A DNA stretch of 64,000 nucleotides from Phytoactinopolyspora halotolerans (GCF_010550675.1 NZ_JAAGOA010000013.1:1-64000); one strand, 5' to 3'. Positions 44,147-53,099 are shown, numbered from the stretch's first letter. A program made the numbers and translations. Notes: a model not told the origin generated them from the sequence alone.

Positions 44147-44224
44147 AGCACTTGTTGAGTCTCAGTTGCGTATAGACGCCCCGGAGAGGGTCCGGTACGA
44201 CACTGATGCTCAAGAAGCGGCGCC
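44147..44224. repeat. Diverged inverted repeat, possible relative of element E
   Basis: The left part (CACTTGTTGAGTCTCAGTTG) resembles the left arm at 5991, and the right part (CTCAAGAAGCGGCGC) resembles the right arm there. It covers the promoter side of the amidohydrolase gene and the last codons of the amidase gene. The match is weaker, so this is tentative. Confidence 0.35.
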
Positions 44225-45583
44225 GGCAGCGTCGCTCGCCAGCACCTCCGCCACCTGCCGCGCCGCACGCAGGGCCACGTCGTCACGACCAGGCGGGGCG
44301 ATGACCTGCAGACCCAGCGGAAGCCCAGCCGGCCCGGTGAGCCCGGGCACGGCGACGGCGGGGGTGCCCAGCGCCGTCCACATCCGGCACAACACCGGAT
44401 CGCCGGTGCCCGACTCCAGCGGCGGCGCCTCGCCCAGCACGGCCGGCGCGAGCAACACGTCGACCGGCGCGAACACGTCGTCGAGCAGCCCTCGGCACAG
44501 GTGTATGCGTGCCAGCGCCGCGTCGTAGGCCCATCCGGCCCGGTCCCCCGCGGCCAGGATCTCCCGTAGCCGCGGGCTGAGCCGGTCACCGTGGCGTGCG
44601 CGCTCGTCCCTGAGCGACCGGCTGACCTCGACCAGCATCAGGAATGTCTGGGCGTCCGTCAGGCCGCCGAACGGCTCCGGCAGGTCCACCTCGGCCATGT
44701 CCACGTCCGGGTCTCGGGCGAGCCGGTCGGCGGCGGCCTCGATCCGCGAACGCGTGTCCCGCGGGACGATCCCCCAGTCATGGGTGCGGGTGAAGCCCAC
44801 CCGTAGCCCGCGCTCGCGCCCAGTGGGGTACGGCTGCTGCCGAGCGACGCCGCCGGTGCCACGACCGGTGCCGCCGCCGGTGCCGCCACCGGTCGCTTCG
44901 TGCGGGACGCCGCCGATCGCCCGCAGCACGTGTGCGGCACCGTCGACGTCTCGGGCGAACACCCCGACCGTGTCCAGCGACGGGGCGCACGCCTTCACCC
45001 CACGGGTCGGCACCACGCCGAATGTGGGCTTCACGCCGACGACGCCGCAGAACGCGGCAGGCCGGACCACCGACCCGGCGGTCTGCGTCCCGAGCGCGAC
45101 CGGCACCGTGCCCGCGCCTACCGCCGCCGCCGAGCCGCTGGACGACCCGCCAGGGGTGCGTGCCGGGTCGTGCGGGTTGGTCGTCGGACCCGGCTGAAAC
45201 AGGGCGAACTCTGTGGTCACCGTCTTGCCCAGGATCACCGCACCGGCCGTGCGCAGGCGCGCGACCACGTCGGCGTCCCGGTCCGGTCGATGATCGGCAT
45301 AGATGGCCGACCCGTACGCCGTGGGCAGGTCGGCCGTGTCGATGATGTCCTTCACCCCGACCGGGATTCCGTGCAGCGGCCCGCGGTTCTCCGGCGCCAC
45401 CCCGTCCAGCTCGCGCGCCCGGGCCAGTGCCAGCTCGGCGTCGACGATCGTCCAGGCGTGCAGGGTCGCTTCCCTCGCGTCGATCGCGTCCAGACACGCC
45501 GTCGTCAGCTCGGTCGCGCTCACCTCGTCGGCGCGCAGCAGGCCGCTGAGTTCGGCGACTGTCCGTCCGGCCAGATCGCTCAT
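44210..45583 (-). CDS. Amidase-signature family hydrolase
   Basis: A 457-aa amidase. The Ser-Ser-Lys triad is in GIPVGVKDIIDTADLPTAYGS (Lys), TPGGSSSGSAAAV (first Ser) and ALGTQTAGSVVRPAAFCG (nucleophile Ser). It hydrolyses amides to acid and ammonia. In this cluster it could act on malonamate, ureidomalonate or another ring-opening product, but the family is broad. Residues about 233-250 hold a GGGTGGGTGRGTGG insertion that looks like repeat growth. It lies 27 bases after the CoxG gene. Confidence 0.92.
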   Translation of the reverse strand: MSDLAGRTVAELSGLLRADEVSATELTTACLDAIDAREATLHAWTIVDAELALARARELDGVAPENRGPLHGIPVGVKDIIDTADLPTAYGSAIYADHRPDRDADVVARLRTAGAVILGKTVTTEFALFQPGPTTNPHDPARTPGGSSSGSAAAVGAGTVPVALGTQTAGSVVRPAAFCGVVGVKPTFGVVPTRGVKACAPSLDTVGVFARDVDGAAHVLRAIGGVPHEATGGGTGGGTGRGTGGVARQQPYPTGRERGLRVGFTRTHDWGIVPRDTRSRIEAAADRLARDPDVDMAEVDLPEPFGGLTDAQTFLMLVEVSRSLRDERARHGDRLSPRLREILAAGDRAGWAYDAALARIHLCRGLLDDVFAPVDVLLAPAVLGEAPPLESGTGDPVLCRMWTALGTPAVAVPGLTGPAGLPLGLQVIAPPGRDDVALRAARQVAEVLASDAAGAAS

Positions 45584-45610
45584 CCGTCCATGTCCCCCGT
45601 GTCGTCTCCG

Positions 45611-46300
45611 TCAGCCGCCGGTTCGTCGCCGGCCGGCGATGCGCGCGCCTACCGCCACACCGGCCAGTGCGATCGCCGCGCCCGCCAGCACGCCCCAGGC
45701 GAACTCCTGCCGCGCCACCATCCCCGCCCGGCCTGGACGGCCGGCCGTCGACGGCTCGTACACCGCACTCGCCGCCGGGCGTGCCCGGCCCTGCTCGTCA
45801 TCGCTCTGCGCCGTCTCATCCGCTCCCGCCGGGCGCTGCGCCGGGATGGCGCCCACATCCACGCCGGCCAGCACGTCGTCCACCGCGGCGAAGAACTCAC
45901 CCGCCGTTTTCGTCGCCACCCCGGTGAGCATCCGCTGGCCGACACCGGCGATCATGCCGCCGACGATCGCGTCCGCATCGTACTCCAGCCGAGTCGTGCC
46001 GGTACCGTTCTCGTGCAAACTCACCCGTACGTCGGCGCTCACCGTCCCCGGCGCACCGGAGCCGGACGCGCGCAGCAGGAACGACGACGGCTCGTCCTGC
46101 TCTCCCAGGCGAACCTGGCCGGCATACGTGCCCTTCACCGAGCCGACCCCCGCGCGCACCGTCATCGCGTAGGTGTCGGTGCCCGTCTCCTCCAGCCGCA
46201 CACAACCCGGAATGGTGCGCACCAGCACAGCAGGGTCGTTGAGCGCGCTCCACACCCGCTCGCGCGTGGCGTGCAACGTCGCCGAGCCGCTCACCTTCAT
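45611..46300 (-). CDS. CoxG-like SRPBCC protein with membrane anchor
   Basis: A 229-aa protein. Residues about 1-145 form the CoxG/SRPBCC ligand-binding fold (KVSGSATLHATRERVWSALNDPAVLVRTIPGCVRLEETG) with KGTYAGQVRLGE and GGMIAGVGQRMLTGVATKTAGEFF. A disordered linker (about 150-190) and one C-terminal helix (about 198-217) follow, fitting the CoxG role of holding the molybdenum hydroxylase at the membrane. Confidence 0.9.
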   Translation of the reverse strand: MKVSGSATLHATRERVWSALNDPAVLVRTIPGCVRLEETGTDTYAMTVRAGVGSVKGTYAGQVRLGEQDEPSSFLLRASGSGAPGTVSADVRVSLHENGTGTTRLEYDADAIVGGMIAGVGQRMLTGVATKTAGEFFAAVDDVLAGVDVGAIPAQRPAGADETAQSDDEQGRARPAASAVYEPSTAGRPGRAGMVARQEFAWGVLAGAAIALAGVAVGARIAGRRRTGG

Positions 46301-46370
46301 CCGTCGGTCGCCTCCTCGCGCGATATGTCCTGCCTCTGCCGCAAACGCTCATGCCGACCGGTGCCCAGAA

Positions 46371-46476
46371 GGCGGGGAGGGAGAATTCCCGGCCAGGGTT
46401 CGGCTCGGGCATCGGCGTGGTAGGAGCCCCGCGACGACCTCGCCGCGGGCGAAGACGGGAATTCTCCCTCCCCGCC
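46371..46476. repeat. 106-bp palindromic element, family B copy 2
   Basis: Perfect 21-bp arms (GGCGGGGAGGGAGAATTCCC plus one more base, and the complement) enclose 64 bases. It is the second copy of the family at 13250-13357, in inverted orientation. It lies between the CoxG start and the CoxL stop, so it interrupts the operon and might tune relative expression. Confidence 0.85.
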
Positions 46477-46477
46477 G

Positions 46478-48871
46478 CTACGGCGCTTCGTCGGCAGCAC
46501 CGTGCCCCTCCCGCCTGAGGTCGTGCAGTTCACTCGGGGAGATCGGCATCCGCGAGATCCGGATGCCCTCGGCGTCCTCGATCGCCGACGCCAGCACCGC
46601 CGCACCCGGGATCACCCCGGCCTCCCCCGCCCCCTTGATGCCGAGCGGGTTCAGCGGCGAGGGCGTCTGCAGGTGGTCGGTCTCGATCATGGGAACCTCG
46701 GTCGAATACGGCATCAGAAAGTCCATGAACGACGCGTTGAGCAGCTGGCCCGCGTCGTCGTAGACCATCCGCTCGTACAGCGCGCCGCCGACGCCCTGTG
46801 CCACCCCTCCGTGGATCTGGCCTTCCACGATCCGTGGATTGATCAGCGTGCCGCAGTCATGCACCACGCAATACCGCAGGATCGAGATCTCGGCCGTGTC
46901 CGGGTCGGTCTCGACGATCGCGGCGTGCATGCCGTTGGCGAACGTGGACCGGGGCGGCGAGTAGTAGCCGGTCGCCTCCAGGCCCGGCTCGTCGCCCTCG
47001 GCCACCGGCGGCTTCTCCGGATCCGAGGGGCCGGCGAACTGCGTGGCCCGCTTGGCCTCGTCATCGAACGCGTACCGCAGCGGGTTGGACAGCACGGCGA
47101 CGGTGGACAGCGGCACGCTCGCGCCCGGCACGCCCTTGACCCGGACCTCGCCGTCAGCCAACTCGAGATCCCGCGGATCCGCCTCCAGCGCCTCGCCGGC
47201 CACGCGCAGCGCCTTCTCCTTCACCTGGCGCGCGGCCAGCGCCACGGCGTTGCCGCTCATCACGGCGGCGCGGGAGGCGAACGTCCCCACGGCGTAGCCG
47301 AAACGGCGGGTGTCGCCCGTGGTCACCACCACGCGGTCCACCGGTACGCCCAGCTCGTCGGCGACGACCTGCGCGAATACCGTCTGGTGGCCTTGGCCCT
47401 GGGTGGTGAGCCCAGTGGCGACGACGACGGTGCCGTCGGTCTCCACCTTGACGAAGCCGCCCTCGTACGGGCCGACCCCGGTGCCCTCGACGTAGCAGGC
47501 GATGCCGATGCCGACGCGCCGCCCCTCGGCCCGGGCCGCCGCCCGGTATTCGGCGAACTCATCCCAGCCGATCAGCTTCTTCAGCTTCTCCAGCGTGGCC
47601 GGGTAGTCGCCGGAGTCGTAGATCAGCGGCCGCCCGTCCTGGAAGGTCAGCCCGTGGTCGTAGGGCATCTCGCCGGGCTGGATGAAGTTCCGCTCCCGGA
47701 CGGTGACGCGGTCCAGGCCGAGGTGCTCCGCGATCGCGTCCATGGTGCGCTCCATCGCGAAGCAACCTTGCGGCCGGCCCGCGCCTCGGTACGGCGTGAC
47801 CGTGAGAGTGTTCGTGTACAGGCTGAAGAACTCCGCCCGGTACGCTCCCGGTTTGTACGGTCCGAGCAGCTGCGTCGTGGTGATGATCGGGACGATGATC
47901 CCGTACGGCGTGTAGGCGCCGTTGTCGTGCCACACGGTCACGTCCAGGCCGTGGAGCCGCCCGTCGTCGTCGAATCCGACTCGCACGTGCTGAAACTGGC
48001 CGCGCTCGTGCGCGCTGGAGACGAAATGTTCGCGGCGGTCCTCGGTCCATTTCACCGCGCGACCGAGGCGGATCGCCGCCATCGGGACCAGCACTTCCTC
48101 CGGCCACGGATGCACGATCTTCACGCCGAACCCGCCGCCCACGTCGGGCGCGATCACCTCGACCCGGTCCGCCGGCAGCTCCAGCTTGGCCGCGACCGCG
48201 GCTCGAACCGAGGTGGATGCCTGCGTGGAGGTGTAGACGCGCAGGCTACGGTCGTCCGGGTCCCAACGGGCGTGCACTCCCCGGCCCTCCAGCGGCGTGG
48301 ACGCGCTGCGCTCGATCTCCAGGTCGAGCTCGAGGACGTTCGGTGCCTGTGCGATCGCCGACGGCGCGTCGCCCGACTCCTGCACCAGGTGGGCCGAGAC
48401 GTTGTCTGGGACGTCGTCGTGGACCAGCAGCGCGGCGGAGCGTGCCGCTTCGATGCCGACGACGGGCGGGAGCGGGTCGTACTCGACGGCGATTCGGTCG
48501 CAGACGTCCTCGGCGACGTAACGATCCGTGGCGACGACCATCACCACCGGCTCGCCGACGTGGTTCACCTCGTCCTTGGCCAGCACGTACGGGGTCCGGC
48601 CGTGGGTCAGGCCAGGGTGCGGGATGAGAATCGGCAGCGGCTCGGCCATCCGGTCGCGCAGATCCTCGTACGTGTAGATCGCCACCAGACCATCGACGTC
48701 GAGCGCGTCCATGACGTCGATGTCGACGATGCGTGCGTGCGCGTGCGGGCTGCGTACAAATGCCACCTCCAGCGCGTCGCCCCCGATATCGTCGACGTAG
48801 CGGCCCTCGCCGGTGAGCAGCCGTGGGTCCTCGGCGCGGGGAATCGGCTCACCGACCGTCCTCGTCGTCAT
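46478..48871 (-). CDS. Molybdenum hydroxylase large subunit (xanthine dehydrogenase/CoxL family)
   Basis: A 797-aa molybdopterin-cytosine-dinucleotide subunit. Residues about 1-120 form the small N-terminal domain (IPRAEDPRLLTGEGRYVDDI); the Mo-binding part follows, with VIAPDVGGGFGVK and a base Glu in GIKGAGEAGVIP near the C-terminus. The active-site loop is TPYRGAGRPQGCFAMER (about residues 359-375), the form II/xanthine-type loop. It lacks the AYXCSFR of true CO dehydrogenase, so oxidation of a heterocycle or aldehyde is expected. Overlaps CoxS by 4 bases. Confidence 0.93.
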   Translation of the reverse strand: MTTRTVGEPIPRAEDPRLLTGEGRYVDDIGGDALEVAFVRSPHAHARIVDIDVMDALDVDGLVAIYTYEDLRDRMAEPLPILIPHPGLTHGRTPYVLAKDEVNHVGEPVVMVVATDRYVAEDVCDRIAVEYDPLPPVVGIEAARSAALLVHDDVPDNVSAHLVQESGDAPSAIAQAPNVLELDLEIERSASTPLEGRGVHARWDPDDRSLRVYTSTQASTSVRAAVAAKLELPADRVEVIAPDVGGGFGVKIVHPWPEEVLVPMAAIRLGRAVKWTEDRREHFVSSAHERGQFQHVRVGFDDDGRLHGLDVTVWHDNGAYTPYGIIVPIITTTQLLGPYKPGAYRAEFFSLYTNTLTVTPYRGAGRPQGCFAMERTMDAIAEHLGLDRVTVRERNFIQPGEMPYDHGLTFQDGRPLIYDSGDYPATLEKLKKLIGWDEFAEYRAAARAEGRRVGIGIACYVEGTGVGPYEGGFVKVETDGTVVVATGLTTQGQGHQTVFAQVVADELGVPVDRVVVTTGDTRRFGYAVGTFASRAAVMSGNAVALAARQVKEKALRVAGEALEADPRDLELADGEVRVKGVPGASVPLSTVAVLSNPLRYAFDDEAKRATQFAGPSDPEKPPVAEGDEPGLEATGYYSPPRSTFANGMHAAIVETDPDTAEISILRYCVVHDCGTLINPRIVEGQIHGGVAQGVGGALYERMVYDDAGQLLNASFMDFLMPYSTEVPMIETDHLQTPSPLNPLGIKGAGEAGVIPGAAVLASAIEDAEGIRISRMPISPSELHDLRREGHGAADEAP

Positions 48872-49569
48872 CGGTGCGCCTTCCCGGCACCCGGAGCGGT
48901 CTGATCGCGACCGTCGGTCTGGTCGCGACCGTCGGTCTGGTCGCGACCGTCGGTCTGGTCGCGACCGTCGGTCTGGTCGCGACCGTCGGTCTGGTCGTCA
49001 CCGTCCAGCAGCTGGGCTGCCCGCAGCACCGAGGCGACGATGTTCTGGTATCCGGTGCAGCGGCACAGGTTGCCCGCGATCGCCTCGCGTGCCTCCGCTT
49101 CGGTGGGTGACGGATTCTCCTCCAGGTAGGCCGTGATCGTCGTCACGAAGCCCGGCGTGCAGAATCCGCACTGCAACCCGTGGCAATCACGGAACGCCTG
49201 CTGCACCGGGCCGAGCCCGCCGTCGGGTGTGCCGCACCCTTCTATCGTGGTGATCTGGGCACCGTCGTGCATCACCGCGAACTGCAGACAGGAGCGGATC
49301 GGCCGGCCGTCCAGCAACACCGTGCAGGCACCGCAGACACCGTGTTCGCAGCCGACGTGGGTGCCGGTGAGTCCCAGGTCGTGGCGGAGGAAATCGGACA
49401 GCAGCCGCCGCGCCGGCACGCTCGCCGACCGGTGCACGCCGTTGACCACCGCGTGGACCTCATGCAGACCCTCGTCGCCGGATCCGTCGCTCGTCGTCGC
49501 CGCCTGGTCGCTAGTCACCTGGCCGTGTGCCGCCTGGCCGTTCGTCGTCGCAGATTGTTGGTCGCTCAC
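48868..49569 (-). CDS. Molybdenum hydroxylase iron-sulfur subunit (CoxS family)
   Basis: A 233-aa [2Fe-2S] subunit. The plant-type cluster is in GCEHGVCGACTVLLDG; the second cluster uses QCGFCTPGFV and NLCRCTGYQNI. A disordered 35-residue N-terminus rich in Thr and Gln and a C-terminal DQTDGR repeat tail (about residues 192-225) make it longer than the usual 160 residues. The tail may be harmless or mediate contact with other subunits. Overlaps both neighbours by 4 bases. Confidence 0.93.
   Translation of the reverse strand: MSDQQSATTNGQAAHGQVTSDQAATTSDGSGDEGLHEVHAVVNGVHRSASVPARRLLSDFLRHDLGLTGTHVGCEHGVCGACTVLLDGRPIRSCLQFAVMHDGAQITTIEGCGTPDGGLGPVQQAFRDCHGLQCGFCTPGFVTTITAYLEENPSPTEAEAREAIAGNLCRCTGYQNIVASVLRAAQLLDGDDQTDGRDQTDGRDQTDGRDQTDGRDQTDGRDQTAPGAGKAHR
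48899..49006 (-). repeat. 18-bp minisatellite inside the CoxS gene
   Basis: Five exact or near-exact 18-base units (GGTCTGGTCGCGACCGTC on the plus strand) and a degenerate sixth encode DQTDGR repeats at the C-terminus of the small iron-sulfur subunit. The unit length keeps the reading frame, so copy number can change without loss of the gene. Confidence 0.9.
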
Positions 49570-50507
49570 GATACGCGCCTCGCCCGCGTGGCGCCGTCGA
49601 TCTGCTCGGCGGACTCGGCGGATTCGCCGCGCTCCGCCCGGCCGGCGGCTTCCCGTAGCGCCCGCTCGGTCAGCACCGCGGCGAGATGCTTGCGGTAGTG
49701 TGCGGTAGCGTGGATGTCGTCCCCCGGCGTCAGCTGTTCAGCCGCCCACCGACCCACGGTGGCCCAGTCGGCCGTGTGCAGCGGAGCGGCGTCGAGCTCG
49801 TCGGTCACGTCCAGCACCACCGGCGTCGGACCGACCGACACGTATGCGGTGCGGGCAGCGCGGACGCGCCGGTCGTCGTCGATCGTCACCAGTGCACCGA
49901 CGCCGCACAGGGCGTAATCACCGTTGCGGCGGGCCACCTCGACCCAGGAGGAACCGGTGCGCGGGACGGGGACGGGAAAGAGCGCCGACGTGGCGAGTTC
50001 GTCCGGCTCGACGCACGACTCCAGTAGTCCGACGAAGAACTCCGTTGCCGGCACCGTGCGCGTGCCCCGGGTGCTGCGCAGCTCCACCGAACCGCCCAGC
50101 AACGCCAGCACGGCGGTCAGTTCACCCGCCGGGTCCGCGTGCACCAGACTGCCTACCGTGGTCCCGCGGTTGCGGATGGTCGGGTGTGCGACGCACGCCA
50201 GCGCCTGCTGCAGCAGCGGTACCGCTCGGCCCGCGTCGTGATCCCGCTCGACGTCCGCGTGCCGCGCGGTGGCGCCGACCCGCACGCCCGACCGTCCGTC
50301 ATCCTGGCCCTCGACCTGGACGAATCCGAGATCTGGAAGATGGTTGATATCCACCAGGTGCTGCGGGGCGGCGAGACGCATGTTCATCATCGGCACCAGG
50401 CTCTGCCCGCCGGCGATGACCTTCCCTTCCGGGCCGACCTCGGCCAGCACGTCGAGGGCCTCCTCGACGGTCTGTGGCCGGTGGTAGGTGAACCCGGGTG
50501 GTTTCAC
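49566..50507 (-). CDS. Molybdenum hydroxylase FAD subunit (CoxM family)
   Basis: A 313-aa FAD subunit that takes electrons from the iron-sulfur clusters. The FAD-binding loops are VIAGGQSLVPMMNMRL and TIRNRGTTVGSLVHADPAGELTAVL; the C-terminal domain has the usual ELDAAPLHTADWATVGRWA and HYRKHLAAVL region. I take the GTG at 50507, which has AGAAGG just upstream and gives the normal family length; an ATG at 50585 would add 26 atypical residues. It is the first gene of coxM-coxS-coxL-coxG. Confidence 0.9.
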   Translation of the reverse strand: MKPPGFTYHRPQTVEEALDVLAEVGPEGKVIAGGQSLVPMMNMRLAAPQHLVDINHLPDLGFVQVEGQDDGRSGVRVGATARHADVERDHDAGRAVPLLQQALACVAHPTIRNRGTTVGSLVHADPAGELTAVLALLGGSVELRSTRGTRTVPATEFFVGLLESCVEPDELATSALFPVPVPRTGSSWVEVARRNGDYALCGVGALVTIDDDRRVRAARTAYVSVGPTPVVLDVTDELDAAPLHTADWATVGRWAAEQLTPGDDIHATAHYRKHLAAVLTERALREAAGRAERGESAESAEQIDGATRARRVS

Positions 50508-50773
50508 ATCGCCTTCTTCCGTCCTCAGGGTCGTGTCATCCGTGACGCGGACCTCCGCACATCCTGATGCAGGAAACTTAGGCATCCGACCTTACGCCCG
50601 CATGGGCATGTTCTGCCGACGACGCGGCGCCGACCTCGGCAATCTCTGCGCGGTCCCGCCGGCTGGCCCGCGCGCAGCTCCAGCTGGGCCCTGTCCCACG
50701 TTCCAGTTCGGACGAGACGATGAGCGTCGCCGCGCGCTCCCGTTCCGGACCTCCGCCGCCGCCCTTACCGGTC

Positions 50774-50842
50774 CATGGTGCGCTGAGTGCACGCGTTTTG
50801 GGCCAGGAAACCGCCTTCCAGCGAGCAATCACCGCACCATGC
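50774..50842. repeat. 69-bp palindromic element, family C copy 2
   Basis: Starts CATGGTGCGCTGAGTGC and ends CACCGCACCATGC. The ends are those of the copy at 39235-39307, and reversing one copy extends the match to about 25 bases. It lies 267 bases upstream of the coxM start. Confidence 0.75.
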
Positions 50843-50913
50843 TGAACTTGAAGCGGCTGTACGAGGCGTTGCGCGCGAATCTGCCAAGGTGCGGCCACAT
50901 GGTCGTGTGGTGT

Positions 50914-51243
50914 ACCTCACCGTCGTGTCACATGCCGTGTGCGACCGCGCCGCTCACCTCGCCGTCGTGTGACGTGCCGTGTGCGACCGCCTCGCTCACC
51001 TCCCCGTCGTGTGACGTGCCGTGTGAACGGGAGCCGCGCTACGCGGTGACACGACGGTCGTGACCGTGGTCGTGCCAGGTCCGGCCGCGTACACCGGCGC
51101 GAGCTCCCACGACTCCCACCACGACCAGTGAGACCGGCGAACAATCACACGACCGCCCCCACGACAGCCCGGAGCGGCGGCCGACAATCACACAACCGTC
51201 CCCACAGCACACATCACGACAGACCGTGTGATCCGTCGTGTGG
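50914..51243. promoter_or_regulatory. Motif array upstream of the molybdenum hydroxylase operon
   Basis: The 843-base gap between the PucR gene and coxM holds no convincing gene but a structured array. A 42-base unit occurs three times from 50914 with GTCGTGTGA (or one change) at 50922, 50964 and 51006. An inverted copy lies at 51047, two more inverted copies within 29-base direct repeats at 51145 and 51188, and another at 51235. Spacing is mostly 41-43 bases, about four DNA turns. It may be an operator array for PucR or another regulator. A G-rich GGATCCGG direct repeat lies near 51260-51290. Confidence 0.6.
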
Positions 51244-51350
51244 AGAATGGCGGGGTCGCGGGGGGATCCGGATCCGGGGGATCCGGATCGTTGCAGGCAC
51301 ACATTCGTCGAGGGCCTTCCGTGCCGCCACCACCGCGATCCGTGCCGGCG

Positions 51351-53099
51351 TCAGGGGCGTTCCATGCCGCGCATCTGGAGCACCTTCAACGCCAGGGCGA
51401 GGTCCAGGCGCAGTTCGGGATCGGTGGTGAACGGGCCGAGTATCCGCTCCAGCTTGCTGATCCGGTAGCGCAGCGTGTTGTAGTGGAAATGCAGCGTCCG
51501 CGCTGCCTCGGCCACGTTCAGGTTCGCGTCCAGCAGGATCTTCAGGGTATGCCGCAGGTCCGCCATGTCCTCGTCGTCCGTCGCCGCCAGCTCACGCAGC
51601 GTCTCCCGGATGAACCCGCGCAACTCGTCGTTGTCCCTGATCAGGCTGATCAGCCGGAATGACCGCAACGCGTCGAAATGCGCCACGGCTCCGGATCCGT
51701 GCACCTGCCGGCCTACGTGGACCGCCCGCCTGGCCTGCTCGTATGCGGCCGGCAGCTCGTCCGGCCCGGTCACCACCCGGCTGACCCCGGTGGAGAAGGA
51801 ACGGCGGCCGCCCCCACCATCCCCGGAGACCTCCCGGACGACGTCTTGCACCACCGCCTCGGCGTTCCCGAACGGCACCGGGAGCAACGCCACCACCTCA
51901 CGGGCGAAGCCGACAACCGGCGCGCGCCGGTCGCGCCTCCCCACCACGGTCTGCCACGCGGTGCTGAACCGCTCCTGGATGGGACGGAGCTCGAAGCCGG
52001 ATTCCGGCAGGTCGTTCGCATCGGGGTCGACCTCGGCGACCGCGACCACCATCGGACGGTCGATCTGCCAGCCGAGCGTCTCGCAGTGCGCCACCACCTG
52101 TTCCCGGCCCCCGGCCCGCCCGGCCAGCACGTCCCGCAGGAAGTCGCCCCGGTACTTGCTCTCCACCGCCGTGACGGCCAGCTGCTTGTTCACCGACAGC
52201 GCGGCCACCGTTGCGGCCCGCTCCAGCACGTGCACGTCCCCGTCGTCGAGCCGCCGGTCGGCGGAGAAGGCGACGATCCGGCCGTGGTCCACCCGGCCCG
52301 CCACGATCGGCACGACGGCGTGCCACCCGGGTACGTCCGCGTGCGCGTGCACACCGCGCTGCTCGTACTCGATGCGGAATCTGCCGGTCTCCTCGAAGCA
52401 GGCACTGGCCCTCCACGCCTCCAGATCCGCCGGTTCGCCCCCGTCCGCCAGGACGCGCCCGTCGGGCGTGGTGACGAACACGGACGCCGGCAGCGTGGCC
52501 GCCACCCGGTCGGCGATCTCCTCCAGGCCGCCCCCGTCCAGCACGATGGCCAGCAACGCCTGGTGCACTTCCCAGGAACGTTCGAGCGCGCCCGCTTGCC
52601 GGTTGAGCACCTCGGTCAGGACCTGATTGATGATCTCGTCGAACCCGATCGCGTCGGGCAGGAGCAGCAGCGGCAGGTCGAGACGGTCCGCCTCGGCCAC
52701 CATCTGCTCCGGCAGCGCATCCAGGTAGCGGTGCAGTTTGACGCCCATCGCGGCGAGTCCGTGGCGCTGCAGGTCGCAGACGAGCTCGGGCAGACCCTGC
52801 GGCGTGTTGCGCAGCGGATAGCCCGTGGTCAGCAGAAGCTCGTGTGGCTTCACCCACGGGAGGATGTCGGGCACCTCCATCACATTGGCCCGCAGGATGA
52901 CGCGGTCCAGCCCGCCGGCGCCGCCCATCAGCCTGGCTCCGGCCAACGCCGGCATCTCCATCGCCTTGCGCACGGTCAGGCCGGTCGGCGTCAGCCTGGG
53001 GGCCGGAGCGGGCGAATCCGCCGCGAGGCCGGTCGGGCGCGCGCCGGTTTCTGGCAAATCCGGCGAACCAGCGGCCCGATCGTTGGCAAGTTTTTCCAT
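51351..53099 (-). CDS. PucR-family transcriptional regulator
   Basis: A 582-aa PucR/CdaR-type activator. Residues about 42-165 are the PucR N-terminal domain (TVRKAMEMPALAGARLMGGAGGLDRVILRANVMEVPDI). A GGDEF-like/GAF middle region follows. The C-terminal helix-turn-helix (about 505-575) is LRHTLKILLDANLNVAEAARTLHFHYNTLRYRISKLERILG. PucR proteins control purine or ureide catabolism. It diverges from the DUF2877-FdrA-DUF1116 operon and stands downstream in position from coxM, so it is the likely regulator of both. ATG 53099. Confidence 0.93.
   Translation of the reverse strand: MEKLANDRAAGSPDLPETGARPTGLAADSPAPAPRLTPTGLTVRKAMEMPALAGARLMGGAGGLDRVILRANVMEVPDILPWVKPHELLLTTGYPLRNTPQGLPELVCDLQRHGLAAMGVKLHRYLDALPEQMVAEADRLDLPLLLLPDAIGFDEIINQVLTEVLNRQAGALERSWEVHQALLAIVLDGGGLEEIADRVAATLPASVFVTTPDGRVLADGGEPADLEAWRASACFEETGRFRIEYEQRGVHAHADVPGWHAVVPIVAGRVDHGRIVAFSADRRLDDGDVHVLERAATVAALSVNKQLAVTAVESKYRGDFLRDVLAGRAGGREQVVAHCETLGWQIDRPMVVAVAEVDPDANDLPESGFELRPIQERFSTAWQTVVGRRDRRAPVVGFAREVVALLPVPFGNAEAVVQDVVREVSGDGGGGRRSFSTGVSRVVTGPDELPAAYEQARRAVHVGRQVHGSGAVAHFDALRSFRLISLIRDNDELRGFIRETLRELAATDDEDMADLRHTLKILLDANLNVAEAARTLHFHYNTLRYRISKLERILGPFTTDPELRLDLALALKVLQMRGMERP

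Noticed and set aside
46502-48904. Plus-strand open frame of 800 codons opposite the molybdenum hydroxylase large subunit
   Set aside because: Mirror frame of CoxL; no family motif and atypical composition.
48899-49006. CRISPR-like array of 18-base units
   Set aside because: Units are contiguous without spacers, in frame, and encode a peptide repeat.
46478-50507. Aerobic carbon monoxide dehydrogenase
   Set aside because: The CoxL active-site loop is PYRGAGR rather than the AYXCSFR type required for CO oxidation.
50917-51144. Short minus-strand gene with TRHVTRR repeats
   Set aside because: It simply translates the 42-base DNA repeats; Arg-rich, no ribosome site, and better explained as a regulatory array.
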